A stretch of 64,000 bases of DNA from Anaerolineae bacterium (GTDB lineage: Bacteria; Chloroflexota; Anaerolineae; Anaerolineales; Anaerolineaceae), in contig JABLXK010000004.1 of NCBI GenBank assembly GCA_013178095.1, positions 1-64,000 on the forward strand. Direction: 5' to 3'. A program made the translations under genes and the position numbers. Shown one piece after another: positions 37,951 to 47,735 of the stretch. The notes under the pieces were generated by a model that was not told the origin of the DNA, did not search any database, and saw only the letters and a program-made list of their open reading frames with translations. Positions within the stretch are counted from its first letter, which is position 1. Every line of letters begins with the position of its first letter.

Positions 37951-40491
37951 ATGCCTGCCGAAAAATGGAATATTGATATCAGCGAAATCGTGGAATGGAT
38001 GATCCATGGTGAGCAAGAATTCAACAAGATGATCATGAGTTTCGATCTCGATGACCACGAAACCGATAAAAAAGAGGATTCCAGCGAGGGTGTGAATGAT
38101 CTGACGGAAGGGAATGCAGAATTCCCCGGTTTGCTGCCCATCCTGCCGTTGCGCGGCCTGGTCGTATATCCCCAAACCGCGGTGCCCCTGACCATCGGCC
38201 AATCACGATCCATCAAGTTGGTGGATGACGCGCTCTCCGGTAATCGTTGGATCGGTCTGGTGGCTTCGCGTGATGCCGAAAAAGAGAATCCCGAACCGGC
38301 GGACTTATATGAATATGGCACGGCCGCCATTATCCACCGCCTGTTCCGCGCACCTGACGGCACCATCCGTCTGCTGGTGCAAGGCGTCGGACGTTTCAAG
38401 ACCGTCAAATTTCTCCAGGGTAAATCCTATTTGCAGGCCGAAGTCAAACCCTCCCCCGAAAAGGTGGAGAAGGGTTTACGCATCGAAGCCCTCGCCCGTA
38501 ACGTGCGCGACCAATTCACGGCAATCTCCGAAATGATTCCTTCCATCCCGCGCGAATTAATCGCCACGATCAACAGCTTGCAGGACCCTTTGCAGACAGC
38601 CTATAACATTGCCAACCTGCAGCGCATGGAATTGGCGCAATCTGAAGCAATCCTTGAACTGGATTCAACCATCGAAAAATTGCGCTTGCTGGTGGGTATT
38701 TTGACCAAAGAGAGCGAAGTCCTCGACCTTGGCAAAAAGATCCAAAACGAAGCGCGCGAAGAGATCGATAAGGTGCAGCGGGAATACTTCCTGCGGGAGC
38801 AATTGAAAGCCATCCGCAAGGAGCTGGGTGAGGAAGACGCCCAATCCGCCGAGGTAGAAGAGTTCCGCCAAAAGATCCAGCAAGCCAAACTGCCTGCCGA
38901 AGCTGAAAAACAAGCCCAGCTCGAGTTGGAGCGCCTGGAACGGCTGCCGGCGGCTGCCGCTGAATACGGCGTGATCCGCACCTACCTGGATTGGCTGGTA
39001 TCCCTGCCCTGGTCGCTTACCACTGAAGAGATGCTGGATATTGCCAATGCCCGCCGCATTCTCGATCAGGATCATTATGGACTGAATGATGTAAAGTCGC
39101 GCATTGTTGAATACCTGGCCGTGCGCAAGCTTAAATTGGAACGCAAAGAGACTTTTGAAAAAACCAGACCGAAAGATGACATCCGCAAAGAACGCGAAGG
39201 TGTGATTCTGTGTTTTGTAGGGCCTCCCGGCGTGGGCAAGACCTCACTGGGTCAATCCATAGCCAAAGCGCTCAACCGCAAATTCATCCGCACATCTCTG
39301 GGCGGCATCCGCGACGAGGCGGAAATCCGAGGCCACCGGCGCACGTACATCGGCGCCATGCCCGGGCGCATCCTGCAATCGCTGCGCCGCGCCGAATCGC
39401 GCAATCCGGTTTTCATGTTGGATGAAATCGATAAATTGACCTTTGATTATCACGGCGATCCGGCGTCAGCCCTGCTCGAAGTGCTCGATCCAGAGCAAAA
39501 TTTCGAATTCCGCGACAATTACCTGGAAGTGGCCTTTGACCTGTCGCAGGTCATGTTTATCACTACTGCAAACCAATTGGATACCATCCCCGCACCCCTG
39601 CGCGACCGTATGGAGATCATTGAAATTTCTGGTTACACCGAAAATGAAAAGACCGAAATCGCCAAGGGTTACCTAATCCCGCGCCAATTGCGGGAAAATG
39701 GTTTGCTGGAAAAAGAGCTGAAATTCAAGGATGAAGCAGTGACCGAGATCATCCGCTCTTATACACGCGAATCCGGTGTGCGCAATCTGGAACGAGAGAT
39801 CGGGGCAGTTTGCCGCAAGGTGGTTACTCTGCGCGAGAAAGACAACAAGAAGATCCGCGTGATTTCCAAAACGCACATTGCCGATATGTTGGGCAAGCCT
39901 AAATTCAAACCGGCTGAGGAAGTGCTCAAGCGCACTTCCGTACCGGGCGTGGCCACCGGCCTGGCTTGGACGCCGGTTGGCGGCGAGATTCTCTTTATCG
40001 AAGCAACCAGCATGCCAGGCGACAACAAGTTCATCATCACCGGTTCATTGGGCGACGTGATGAAAGAATCGGCCTCAGCGGCTTTTTCTTACCTGCGCTC
40101 GCACCTGGCGGAATTCGGGATTGACCAGAATGTAGTGGAGCACAAGGACATCCATATTCACGTTCCCGCTGGCGCGCAACCGAAAGATGGGCCTTCCGCC
40201 GGGGTGGCCATCACCACGGCGCTGGCTTCCCTGTTCACCGGCAAAGCGCTGGATGCCTGCATCGGCATGACCGGCGAGATCACATTGCGCGGACAGGTGC
40301 TGCCGGTGGGCGGCATCAAGGAAAAAATGCTGGCAGCCCATCGCGCCGGACTTAAAAAGGTGTTTTTACCGAAAGAGAACCTGGCCGATCTGGATGAATT
40401 GCCGGAAGAAGTTCGCAAAGCGGTTGAATTCGTACCAGTAGATAACGCATCCGAAATCATCCGGCAAACCCTGATCGCCAACCGCAAGTAA
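37951..40491 (+). CDS. lon: ATP-dependent protease Lon (copy 1)
   Basis: LPILPLRGLVVYPQTAVPL; GPPGVGKTSLGQSIAKAL; GGIRDEAEIRGHRRTYIGAMPGRI; KDGPSAGVAITTALAS catalytic Ser. Confidence 0.95.
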   Translation: MPAEKWNIDISEIVEWMIHGEQEFNKMIMSFDLDDHETDKKEDSSEGVNDLTEGNAEFPGLLPILPLRGLVVYPQTAVPLTIGQSRSIKLVDDALSGNRWIGLVASRDAEKENPEPADLYEYGTAAIIHRLFRAPDGTIRLLVQGVGRFKTVKFLQGKSYLQAEVKPSPEKVEKGLRIEALARNVRDQFTAISEMIPSIPRELIATINSLQDPLQTAYNIANLQRMELAQSEAILELDSTIEKLRLLVGILTKESEVLDLGKKIQNEAREEIDKVQREYFLREQLKAIRKELGEEDAQSAEVEEFRQKIQQAKLPAEAEKQAQLELERLERLPAAAAEYGVIRTYLDWLVSLPWSLTTEEMLDIANARRILDQDHYGLNDVKSRIVEYLAVRKLKLERKETFEKTRPKDDIRKEREGVILCFVGPPGVGKTSLGQSIAKALNRKFIRTSLGGIRDEAEIRGHRRTYIGAMPGRILQSLRRAESRNPVFMLDEIDKLTFDYHGDPASALLEVLDPEQNFEFRDNYLEVAFDLSQVMFITTANQLDTIPAPLRDRMEIIEISGYTENEKTEIAKGYLIPRQLRENGLLEKELKFKDEAVTEIIRSYTRESGVRNLEREIGAVCRKVVTLREKDNKKIRVISKTHIADMLGKPKFKPAEEVLKRTSVPGVATGLAWTPVGGEILFIEATSMPGDNKFIITGSLGDVMKESASAAFSYLRSHLAEFGIDQNVVEHKDIHIHVPAGAQPKDGPSAGVAITTALASLFTGKALDACIGMTGEITLRGQVLPVGGIKEKMLAAHRAGLKKVFLPKENLADLDELPEEVRKAVEFVPVDNASEIIRQTLIANRK

Positions 40492-40508
40492 TATGTCCTT
40501 AAATACAG

Positions 40509-40545
40509 AAACGATCCCTTCCAGTTGGATGGGATCGTTTTGTAG
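40509..40545 (+). terminator. Rho-independent terminator
   Basis: AAACGATCCC-TTCCAGTTGGAT-GGGATCGTTT followed by TG. Confidence 0.75.
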
Positions 40546-40589
40546 TTGAAGGTGAATCGGACCGATATACGGAATTGCTTATTGCAGCG

Positions 40590-41054
40590 TCATTCAACCG
40601 AAGCCAGATAATCCTGCGCCGACCAACCGGCTTTTTGGGCATCTGAAAGAGATTGGATCTTCCACCAGATCAAATTGTCCTTTATCACCGGACCATCAAT
40701 GACGTTGAAATACTCATCTTCATTGGCCAGAAATAAGATCGAAGCATCCATCCCGGGTTCGGAACGCATGCGCAGGCCGTTTTGACCGGTGCCAATCACC
40801 ACCACCACATTTCCGCGGGCAACCACTCCCGGCTGGATTTGCTGCGTGGGCGTTGCCTGAGCCGCATCATGTTGATTTTCATTGGAATCCCCATTCAGCG
40901 GTGTCACTGCCACCATGGCTTTTTGTTCGGAGCGAGCATTGAAATAAGGGAATACACCCACCTGCAGCAAAACCATCACACAGCACAGGATGAATGCCAC
41001 AACAATCGAGGCGATGAGCACTTCCCTGGTAAAAATCTCTTTAACCTTTTCCAT
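40590..41054 (-). CDS. Single-pass membrane protein with SH3-like extracellular domain
   Basis: N-terminal TM (VLIASIVVAFILCCVMVLLQVGVFPYF) and GQNGLRMRSEPGMDASILFLANEDEYFNVIDGPVIKDNLIWWKIQS. Confidence 0.75.
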   Translation of the reverse strand: MEKVKEIFTREVLIASIVVAFILCCVMVLLQVGVFPYFNARSEQKAMVAVTPLNGDSNENQHDAAQATPTQQIQPGVVARGNVVVVIGTGQNGLRMRSEPGMDASILFLANEDEYFNVIDGPVIKDNLIWWKIQSLSDAQKAGWSAQDYLASVE

Positions 41055-41094
41055 ATTTGCTTTATTGAATTATATCGAACTAAATTGCGGATGT

Positions 41095-41100
41095 TATAAT
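41095..41100 (+). promoter_or_regulatory. -10 element (TATAAT) positioned for a leaderless kinase mRNA
   Basis: TATAAT ends 7 nt before the ATG at 41108 and there is no SD in between. Confidence 0.5.
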
Positions 41101-41107
41101 TTTTCGC

Positions 41108-42157
41108 ATGGATGATTTCACGTCGGCTTTCCCGATCATCAATAACCGGTATCAAATCCACAAAACCCTGGCATCGGGCGGCATGGCGGTCATTTACCTG
41201 GCGCGCGACCTGCTGCTCGAACGGAAAGTCGCCCTGAAGATTTTAAGGAAGGATTTCTCCGACGACCAGCAATTTCAAAACAGTTTTCGGGCAGAGGCCA
41301 AAGCCAGCGCCCGCCTGTCACACCCCAACATTGTAACCACATACGACTTCGGATACGATGCCGACCGGTTGTACATCGTGCTGGAGCTGGTGGAAGGCAC
41401 TGATCTTAAATCCATCCTTGCAGCCGGCAGCCCGCTGGAGACAGAGCAAGCATTCAATTATTTACTTCAAGCCGGGAAAGGGCTTGGATACGCGCATCAA
41501 GCGGGAATTGTGCACTGCGACGTAAAACCTCAGAACATGCTGGTTTCAAATTCCGGTATCCTCAAGATCACCGATTTCGGCATCGCGCGTGCGTTGGACA
41601 GCATCTCCCGCGACGAACGGTACGACGTGGTATGGGGGTCGCCATATTACATCTCTCCTGAACAAGCCCGTGGAATGCCGCCTTCACCCGCCACGGATAT
41701 CTACTCGTTAGGGGTGATCGCCTATGAAATGCTCGCCGGTCGCCCGCCTTTCGACGCTGATGATTCCGTGGAACTGGCGCGCATGCATCGGGAGGATCAG
41801 CCGCTGCCGCTTCGCAACCTGCGCGCCGATCTCCCGCGCGAAGTTGAAGCCTTCATCCAACAGGCTATGTCCAAAGAACCTGCAGACCGCTTCGCTGACG
41901 GCAATGCCTTCGTAGAGGCATTGCAAACGGCAAGAAAAAATGCCATTTTTCCCAAAAGACCGCTTTCACCTGCCAATCCGGATCGCCGGCGAATTCAGTC
42001 AGCCCAGCAGCCACAGCGCAAGCCGGTAGATTCACCCAAAAAATCAACTAGTCAACCTTTCAACTGGCTGACAATCCTGCTCAGTTTTTTAGCGCTCATC
42101 CTGGGCGGTGGGTTGATCCCATTTTGGATTTACGTAATCCTTTCAATTAATAAATAG
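41108..42157 (+). CDS. Serine/threonine protein kinase with C-terminal TM and no extracellular PASTA repeats
   Basis: YQIHKTLASGGMAVIYLARDLLLERKVALKIL, GIVHCDVKPQNML, KITDFGIARAL, GSPYYISPEQA; C-terminal TM ILLSFLALILGGGLIPFWIYVIL. Confidence 0.93.
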   Translation: MDDFTSAFPIINNRYQIHKTLASGGMAVIYLARDLLLERKVALKILRKDFSDDQQFQNSFRAEAKASARLSHPNIVTTYDFGYDADRLYIVLELVEGTDLKSILAAGSPLETEQAFNYLLQAGKGLGYAHQAGIVHCDVKPQNMLVSNSGILKITDFGIARALDSISRDERYDVVWGSPYYISPEQARGMPPSPATDIYSLGVIAYEMLAGRPPFDADDSVELARMHREDQPLPLRNLRADLPREVEAFIQQAMSKEPADRFADGNAFVEALQTARKNAIFPKRPLSPANPDRRRIQSAQQPQRKPVDSPKKSTSQPFNWLTILLSFLALILGGGLIPFWIYVILSINK

Positions 42158-42170
42158 AATGGAATAAACA

Positions 42171-42821
42171 ATGGAACCGATGATTTCCGCTTCAATACTA
42201 AATGCTGATTTCTCCAGACTGGAGGAACAAATCCAATCGGCAGAACAAGCCGGCGTCGACTGGATTCATCTGGATATCATGGATGGTCATTTTGTGCCCA
42301 ACATCTCTTTCGGGCCACAAGTAGCGTCAATTTGCCGCAAAATCACCAAACTGCCGTTGGATACTCACCTGATGATCAGCAATCCTGACCAGTTCATCGA
42401 TGCATTTGCCGATGCAGGCTCGGATTACATCAGCGTGCATGTAGAAAACAACCCCCATATCCATCGCACCCTTCAGAATATTCAGAAGAAGAATAAACAG
42501 CCCGGAATCGTATTGAATCCAGGCACCCCGCTCCAGTCGATTTTCCCTGTGCTTCACATGGTGAAATTCGTATTGATCATGACGGTCAATCCCGGTTTTG
42601 GCGGCCAGGCTTTTCTGCCGGAAACCATGCAAAAGGTAACCGAATTATCGCAGAAGATCCAGGCAGAAAACCTGGATATCCTGATCGAGGTAGACGGCGG
42701 GATCAATGCTGACACAATCAAAATTGCCAGATACGCCGGGGCAAATGTTTTTGTGGTAGGTTCCTATATATTCAACAATGCCACAGGCATCGATTCGGCA
42801 GTACGATCACTCAAGGGATAA
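42171..42821 (+). CDS. rpe: Ribulose-phosphate 3-epimerase
   Basis: ISASILNADFSRLEEQI...WIHLDIMDGHFVPNISFGP...MTVNPGFGGQAFLPE...EVDGGIN. Confidence 0.97.
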   Translation: MEPMISASILNADFSRLEEQIQSAEQAGVDWIHLDIMDGHFVPNISFGPQVASICRKITKLPLDTHLMISNPDQFIDAFADAGSDYISVHVENNPHIHRTLQNIQKKNKQPGIVLNPGTPLQSIFPVLHMVKFVLIMTVNPGFGGQAFLPETMQKVTELSQKIQAENLDILIEVDGGINADTIKIARYAGANVFVVGSYIFNNATGIDSAVRSLKG

Positions 42822-42825
42822 ACAC

Positions 42826-42860
42826 AAAAAAGCTGCGGAAGAAAATTCCGCAGCTTTTGT
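42826..42860. terminator. Bidirectional terminator between rpe and rpmB
   Basis: AAAAAGCTGCGGAA-GAAA-ATTCCGCAGCTTTT between convergent genes. Confidence 0.9.
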
Positions 42861-42879
42861 TTAGGTCGGAAAAAAATAA

Positions 42880-43062
42880 TTACGCGTCTTTGGAAAGGGT
42901 TTTAATGCACTTGGCGCATAAAACTTTTCGCACCATAACACCATTCTCATACACGGAAACTGTTTGCAAGTTCGGACGGAACTTGCGATTCGTCGCGCGC
43001 AATGAAAAGCTGCGGTTATGCCCGAAAGTGGTCGTTTTTCCACAATTTTCACACTTTGCCAT
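42880..43062 (-). CDS. rpmB: 50S ribosomal protein L28 (zinc-ribbon form)
   Basis: MAKCENCGKTTTFGHNRSFSLRATNRKFRPNLQTV...KVLCAKCIKTL. Confidence 0.95.
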   Translation of the reverse strand: MAKCENCGKTTTFGHNRSFSLRATNRKFRPNLQTVSVYENGVMVRKVLCAKCIKTLSKDA

Positions 43063-43112
43063 AGGTCATTCCTTTCGATACGAAATCTCTACCTTGTAAA
43101 GAACAAAAAAAT

Positions 43113-43141
43113 AGTTTACCATAAACCGTAACGAATAACAA
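43113..43141 (-). promoter_or_regulatory. Predicted rpmB promoter
   Basis: Minus strand TTGTTA-N17-TAAACT. Confidence 0.5.
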
Positions 43142-43175
43142 GTTGATTGGTTAATATAAAAAGGGTCCTGAAAAG

Positions 43176-43532
43176 ATGAGCGAAACAAAAAAAAGCATGG
43201 GTAAAATTTCAATCTCTTACAATGCGATCGCCACGATTGCCTTTCAATCCGCGCTGGAATCATACGGCGTGGTGGGTTTGGCCACTGAGAATATCGCGCG
43301 CGGAATTTCCAATTTATTCACCAAGACCCCTATCTCCGGCGTGGTTGTGCAATACGACGGAGACATCATCAACATCGACCTGTACATCATCGTTGAATAC
43401 GGCACGCGCATCGCTTCCGTTACCCAAAGCGTAGCGAACAATGTAAAATTCAACGTCGAAAAAATGGTCGGCATTCCCGTCAACGAAGTCAATGTACACG
43501 TGCGCGGCTTGCGGGTCAGCGACACGGATTAA
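43176..43532 (+). CDS. Asp23/Gls24 family protein (YloU-like by synteny)
   Basis: GKISISYNAIATIAFQSALESYGVVGLA...VVVQYDGDIINIDLYIIVEYGTRIASVTQSVANNVKFNVEKMVGIPVNEVNVHVRGLRV. Confidence 0.92.
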   Translation: MSETKKSMGKISISYNAIATIAFQSALESYGVVGLATENIARGISNLFTKTPISGVVVQYDGDIINIDLYIIVEYGTRIASVTQSVANNVKFNVEKMVGIPVNEVNVHVRGLRVSDTD

Positions 43533-43573
43533 TTTATTCTGAATTCATTCTTTGTAGTTAAGGGATCATATTA

Positions 43574-45262
43574 ATGGCTGATGTTCAAAGTAATCCACAA
43601 TCCGTGGAACAGGTAAAGTACGAACCGCTTTATTCGATCGACGGGCAATCGCTCAAGCACGCTTTTTTTGCTGCCTTAATCTGGCTGCGGAATCATCAAC
43701 AAGTAGTCAATTCGTTAAATGTATTTCCTGTGCCGGATGGCGATACCGGCACGAATATGTTTTTAACCATGCAATCCGCTTACAGCGAAATCTCGGAATC
43801 AAGCGAAACCAGCGCCGGAAAAATCGCGCACATGATCTCGCAAGGCGCATTGATGGGAGCCCGGGGAAATTCGGGCGTTATTCTTTCACAATTGCTGCGC
43901 GGATTTGCGCGCCTGCTGGACGATAAACCGGTTTTAGACGCCGATTTGTTGGTGGAAGCGTTAGGCGAGAGCCGCAACACTGCTTACAAAGGCGTTGTGC
44001 GCCCGGTTGAGGGCACCATCCTGACTGTCGCCAAAGATATGGCCAAAGCTGCCGAAGAAACACGCGCTGAATCGAACGATATTATTTATATTCTCGATAA
44101 AACCCTTAAAGCGGGCGAAGAATCCCTGAAAAATACTCCCAATTTGCTGCCGATTCTCAAACAAGCCGGCGTTGTCGACTCCGGCGGCAAAGGGTTGGTC
44201 GTGATTGTGGAAGGGATTTACCGCTATGCCACCCACCAAACGGTTGAGATCGGTGAAGTCGCAGCTGAACGCGCTCCAGTCAGCCTGGAAAGCTTGCAGA
44301 TGAGCCAAATGCATGAAGAGATCGAACCGGGCCAGGATTTCGAAATCGTGGTCGATTTCAAACCTGTAGGCGAACTGAATCTGCAATCGTTTTATGGGGA
44401 TCTGGAAAAAATCGGCACCTCAATTCAAGTGGGTGAAGGCGACGATTTGTATCGCATGCATATTCACGTCCCCACTGAGAAAAAATATGACCCGATCGAA
44501 TTGGTTGAGAAATACGGCGCGGTTCAGAAAGTTTACATCGAGAACTTGATGGAACAAATGAAGGGGAAATCCGGTGAAGAGGATTTTTCCAACCCGGTTG
44601 AAGAAGGGCAAATCGCGGTTGTCGCGATATCTCCCGGCGATGGTATATCCCGCATCTTCAAGAGCCTGGGAGTCTCGCGTATCGTCAGCGGCGGCCAGAC
44701 AATGAATCCCAGCACCAACGACATTTTCCAGGCATACAAGGATATGCCGACGGATAAAGTGATTATTCTGCCGAACAATAAAAATATTATCATGGCGGCT
44801 GAAGCTTCTAAAAAGTTATCGGACAAGCAAGTGGAAATTATCCCCACCAAAAACATCCCGCAAGGCTTATCCGCCTGTCTGCGCCTGAATCCTCAGGGTG
44901 ACATGAAAGAGATCGTCGCCGAAATGAACGAGTCGCTGGATGAAGTTGAAGCCGGTGAGATCACCACAGCCACGCGCTCAATTGAACTGAACGGTGTAAA
45001 CGTAAAAGAAGGCGAAGTGATCGCCCTGTTGAACGGCAACCTGGTGTCATCCTCCAAATCGATTGTAAAAGCCTGCGCCGAATTGCTGAAAAAATCCGGT
45101 ATCAAGGATCGCGAGCATGTGACGATATTTTACGGCAGCGACACCACCCAGGCGCAGATCGACGAAGTGACCGGTTATATTGCAAAGACTTACCCAGATC
45201 ACGAAGTTGAGGTTCACGAAGGCGGACAACCGCACTATCAATTTATCCTCTCTATCGAATAG
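43574..45262 (+). CDS. fakA: DAK2/DegV-fusion fatty acid kinase catalytic subunit (FakA/YloV)
   Basis: LNVFPVPDGDTGTNMFLTM...GARGNSGVILSQLLRGFA...VVDSGGKGLVVIVEG. Confidence 0.92.
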   Translation: MADVQSNPQSVEQVKYEPLYSIDGQSLKHAFFAALIWLRNHQQVVNSLNVFPVPDGDTGTNMFLTMQSAYSEISESSETSAGKIAHMISQGALMGARGNSGVILSQLLRGFARLLDDKPVLDADLLVEALGESRNTAYKGVVRPVEGTILTVAKDMAKAAEETRAESNDIIYILDKTLKAGEESLKNTPNLLPILKQAGVVDSGGKGLVVIVEGIYRYATHQTVEIGEVAAERAPVSLESLQMSQMHEEIEPGQDFEIVVDFKPVGELNLQSFYGDLEKIGTSIQVGEGDDLYRMHIHVPTEKKYDPIELVEKYGAVQKVYIENLMEQMKGKSGEEDFSNPVEEGQIAVVAISPGDGISRIFKSLGVSRIVSGGQTMNPSTNDIFQAYKDMPTDKVIILPNNKNIIMAAEASKKLSDKQVEIIPTKNIPQGLSACLRLNPQGDMKEIVAEMNESLDEVEAGEITTATRSIELNGVNVKEGEVIALLNGNLVSSSKSIVKACAELLKKSGIKDREHVTIFYGSDTTQAQIDEVTGYIAKTYPDHEVEVHEGGQPHYQFILSIE

Positions 45263-45288
45263 AGAGCCCGGACAATCAAGGCAGCCGC

Positions 45289-45310
45289 ACACCGTTGCAT
45301 GCAGCGGTGT
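45289..45310. promoter_or_regulatory. 22-bp palindrome immediately upstream of a putative recG -10 element (candidate operator)
   Basis: ACACCGTTGCA|TGCAGCGGTGT: 11+11 with one T/G position, followed by TACAAT at 45310. Confidence 0.5.
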
Positions 45311-45324
45311 ACAATATTTTTATC

Positions 45325-47721
45325 ATGTCGGGTTTTTTTTCAACGCTGAAGGGAATCTTAACCCTTGAAGTCAAAAGGGGATTTTTAAATACGTCTGTGA
45401 TGGGCGGTTTTGCCAGATTCAGACCATTTATCGAAAAAAACGGCCCAAAAGACCAAGTTAATGCCGAGGATATCCACAATTTATTGATATTTACGGATCA
45501 ATACGCTGCCTGGCCTGCCGAATCCCGGAAAAAGGCAGTCTCCGCCTGCCTGGACTGGTTGAACGGTAATCCATTGAAAAATCGCCTGGTTCTTGACCTC
45601 TCCGATTTGCCCAATTCGATGACCAAGCTCAAGGAGTCCCAAGACCCGGCATTGTTCGGTCCGATCCAGGCCATCCGCGGGATCGGGGACAAGAACTTCG
45701 CGTTGTTCCACAAATTGGGCATCCGCACTATATATGATCTGCTGCGCTATTTCCCGCGCAGGTATCAGGATTTCAGTAAACTGAAAACCATTAACCAATT
45801 GGAATACGGAGAAGAATTGACCGTGATCGGCACGCTCACCAATGACCTTTACGCGCATTCTTCAAAGCGGGGAAACCTGAAGATCATCGAGGGCACGCTG
45901 AGCGACGGCACCGGCAGCCTGCGCCTGACCTGGTTCAATCAACCATACTTAACCACCCAGCTTGGCAAGGGTTCAGCGATTGTGGTCTCTGGAAAAGTCG
46001 ATATGTATTTGGGACGCCTGGTGATGAACAGCCCGGATTGGGAACCTTTGGACAGCGAGCAATTGCATACCAATCGCATCGTACCCATGTATCCATTGAC
46101 AGCCGGAATCTCGCAGCGGCAGATCCGCCGCATTATCCACCAGAATCTGCCCTTTTGGAGCAGTAGAGTAAAAGAATACCTGCCGCAAGAGGTGCTGGAG
46201 CAGGAACCTTACCCGCTCATTGCGGCCGCATTGAAACAGATGCATTTCCCAGATTCCTCTGAGGAATTGGATAGCGCGCGAGATCGGTTTGCTTTCGAGG
46301 AAATTTTCTTTCTTCAATTAGGCGTCATGGCGCAAAAGACGGAATGGAGCGAACAGAAAGCCGCATCTTTTTCCATTACAAATGAAGAATTGGCGCAAAG
46401 CACCGCGAGATTGCCTTATACCCTCACAGACGCCCAACGCAACGCCATTCACGCCATTCTATCCGACCTGACGTCTGGCCGCCCGATGAACCGGCTGCTG
46501 CAAGGCGATGTTGGATCCGGGAAGACGGTGGTGGCCAAGTTTGCCATCCAGGCAATTTTGCGGGGAAACGCCCAGGCGGCCGTGATGGCCCCCACATCCA
46601 TTTTAGCCGAACAACATTTCCGCACGCTCTCGGACCTGCTGGTATCGGATGGTTTAATTGAAGACGAAGAAATTGCTTTATTGATCGGTTCCACGCCTGC
46701 TAAAGCCCGCGAGGAAATTCTCGCGAATCTTGCCAACGGAAAATTGAAAGTCCTTATTGGCACGCATGCCTTGATTGAAGGGCCAGTGGCGTTCAAAAAT
46801 CTGCAACTGGCTGTGATTGATGAACAGCACCGCTTCGGCGTGGAACAACGCGCCATTCTGAGAAAAAAAGGCAGCAGCCCACATCTGCTGGTGATGACTG
46901 CCACGCCCATCCCGCGCTCGCTGGCCTTGACCGTTTATGGAGATCTGGATGTGACCACCATCGACGAGATGCCCGCCGGCCGGCTTCCGGTCGAAACCCG
47001 GCTGCTGCTGCCCGGGCAGCGCGAGGATGCTTACCGCCTGATCCGCGAGCAAGTCGCGCTGGGTTTTCAGGCTTTCATTATTTATCCGCTGGTGGAAAGC
47101 GAAGAGGAGGAAGAGGAAGAGTTCAAAGCCGCCGTGAATGAGTGCCGCCGGCTGCAGAAAGAAATTTTCCCGGATTTGAAGGTCGGTTTGATGCATGGAA
47201 AATTAAAACCGGCTGAAAAAGAAAAAGTGATGATCGATTTTCGCGATCGCAAATATCACATCCTGGTATCCACCACAGTGATCGAAGTAGGCGTGGATAT
47301 ACCCCGCGCGACCATCGTATTGATCGAGGGCGCCAATCGTTTCGGCCTGGCGCAATTGCACCAAATCCGCGGACGCGTTGGCCGCAACGGCGAAAAATCG
47401 TATTGCCTGTTGGTCCCTGAAAACGATTCGAAAGCCGAGAATGAAAGGCTGGCTGTGATGGTGTCAACCACGGATGGCTTTAAATTGGCCGAATTCGATC
47501 TGCAGCAGCGCGGACCGGGAGAATTTCTAGGCACACGCCAGTCCGGATACGCCGGGCTGCGTTTTTCGAGCATTGCGGATACCCGGTTGATTGAAAAATC
47601 CCGCAGTTACGCAACAGCCGTCTTTGCTGCCGATCCGCGCCTGGAAAAACCCGAAAACCAACTGCTGCTGGAGCAATTAAGGTACTTCTGGCCTGGTATA
47701 CAATTAAATTTGAATAACTAA
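45325..47721 (+). CDS. recG: ATP-dependent DNA helicase RecG
   Basis: IRTIYDLLRYFPRRYQDFS; LLQGDVGSGKTVVAKFAI; IDEQHRFGVEQR; QIRGRVGRNGEKSYCLL. Start at 45325 preferred over 45295. Confidence 0.95.
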   Translation: MSGFFSTLKGILTLEVKRGFLNTSVMGGFARFRPFIEKNGPKDQVNAEDIHNLLIFTDQYAAWPAESRKKAVSACLDWLNGNPLKNRLVLDLSDLPNSMTKLKESQDPALFGPIQAIRGIGDKNFALFHKLGIRTIYDLLRYFPRRYQDFSKLKTINQLEYGEELTVIGTLTNDLYAHSSKRGNLKIIEGTLSDGTGSLRLTWFNQPYLTTQLGKGSAIVVSGKVDMYLGRLVMNSPDWEPLDSEQLHTNRIVPMYPLTAGISQRQIRRIIHQNLPFWSSRVKEYLPQEVLEQEPYPLIAAALKQMHFPDSSEELDSARDRFAFEEIFFLQLGVMAQKTEWSEQKAASFSITNEELAQSTARLPYTLTDAQRNAIHAILSDLTSGRPMNRLLQGDVGSGKTVVAKFAIQAILRGNAQAAVMAPTSILAEQHFRTLSDLLVSDGLIEDEEIALLIGSTPAKAREEILANLANGKLKVLIGTHALIEGPVAFKNLQLAVIDEQHRFGVEQRAILRKKGSSPHLLVMTATPIPRSLALTVYGDLDVTTIDEMPAGRLPVETRLLLPGQREDAYRLIREQVALGFQAFIIYPLVESEEEEEEEFKAAVNECRRLQKEIFPDLKVGLMHGKLKPAEKEKVMIDFRDRKYHILVSTTVIEVGVDIPRATIVLIEGANRFGLAQLHQIRGRVGRNGEKSYCLLVPENDSKAENERLAVMVSTTDGFKLAEFDLQQRGPGEFLGTRQSGYAGLRFSSIADTRLIEKSRSYATAVFAADPRLEKPENQLLLEQLRYFWPGIQLNLNN

Positions 47722-47735
47722 TGAGGTTTTAAATA

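Noticed and set aside
38601-39075. Long antisense ORFs within lon, recG, xdh and other genes
   Set aside because: Low-quality, antisense or out-of-frame translations of strongly coding genes; typical six-frame shadow ORFs.
45249-45265. CTCTATCGAATAGAGAG hairpin at the fakA stop as a terminator
   Set aside because: Short stem without a U-tract.
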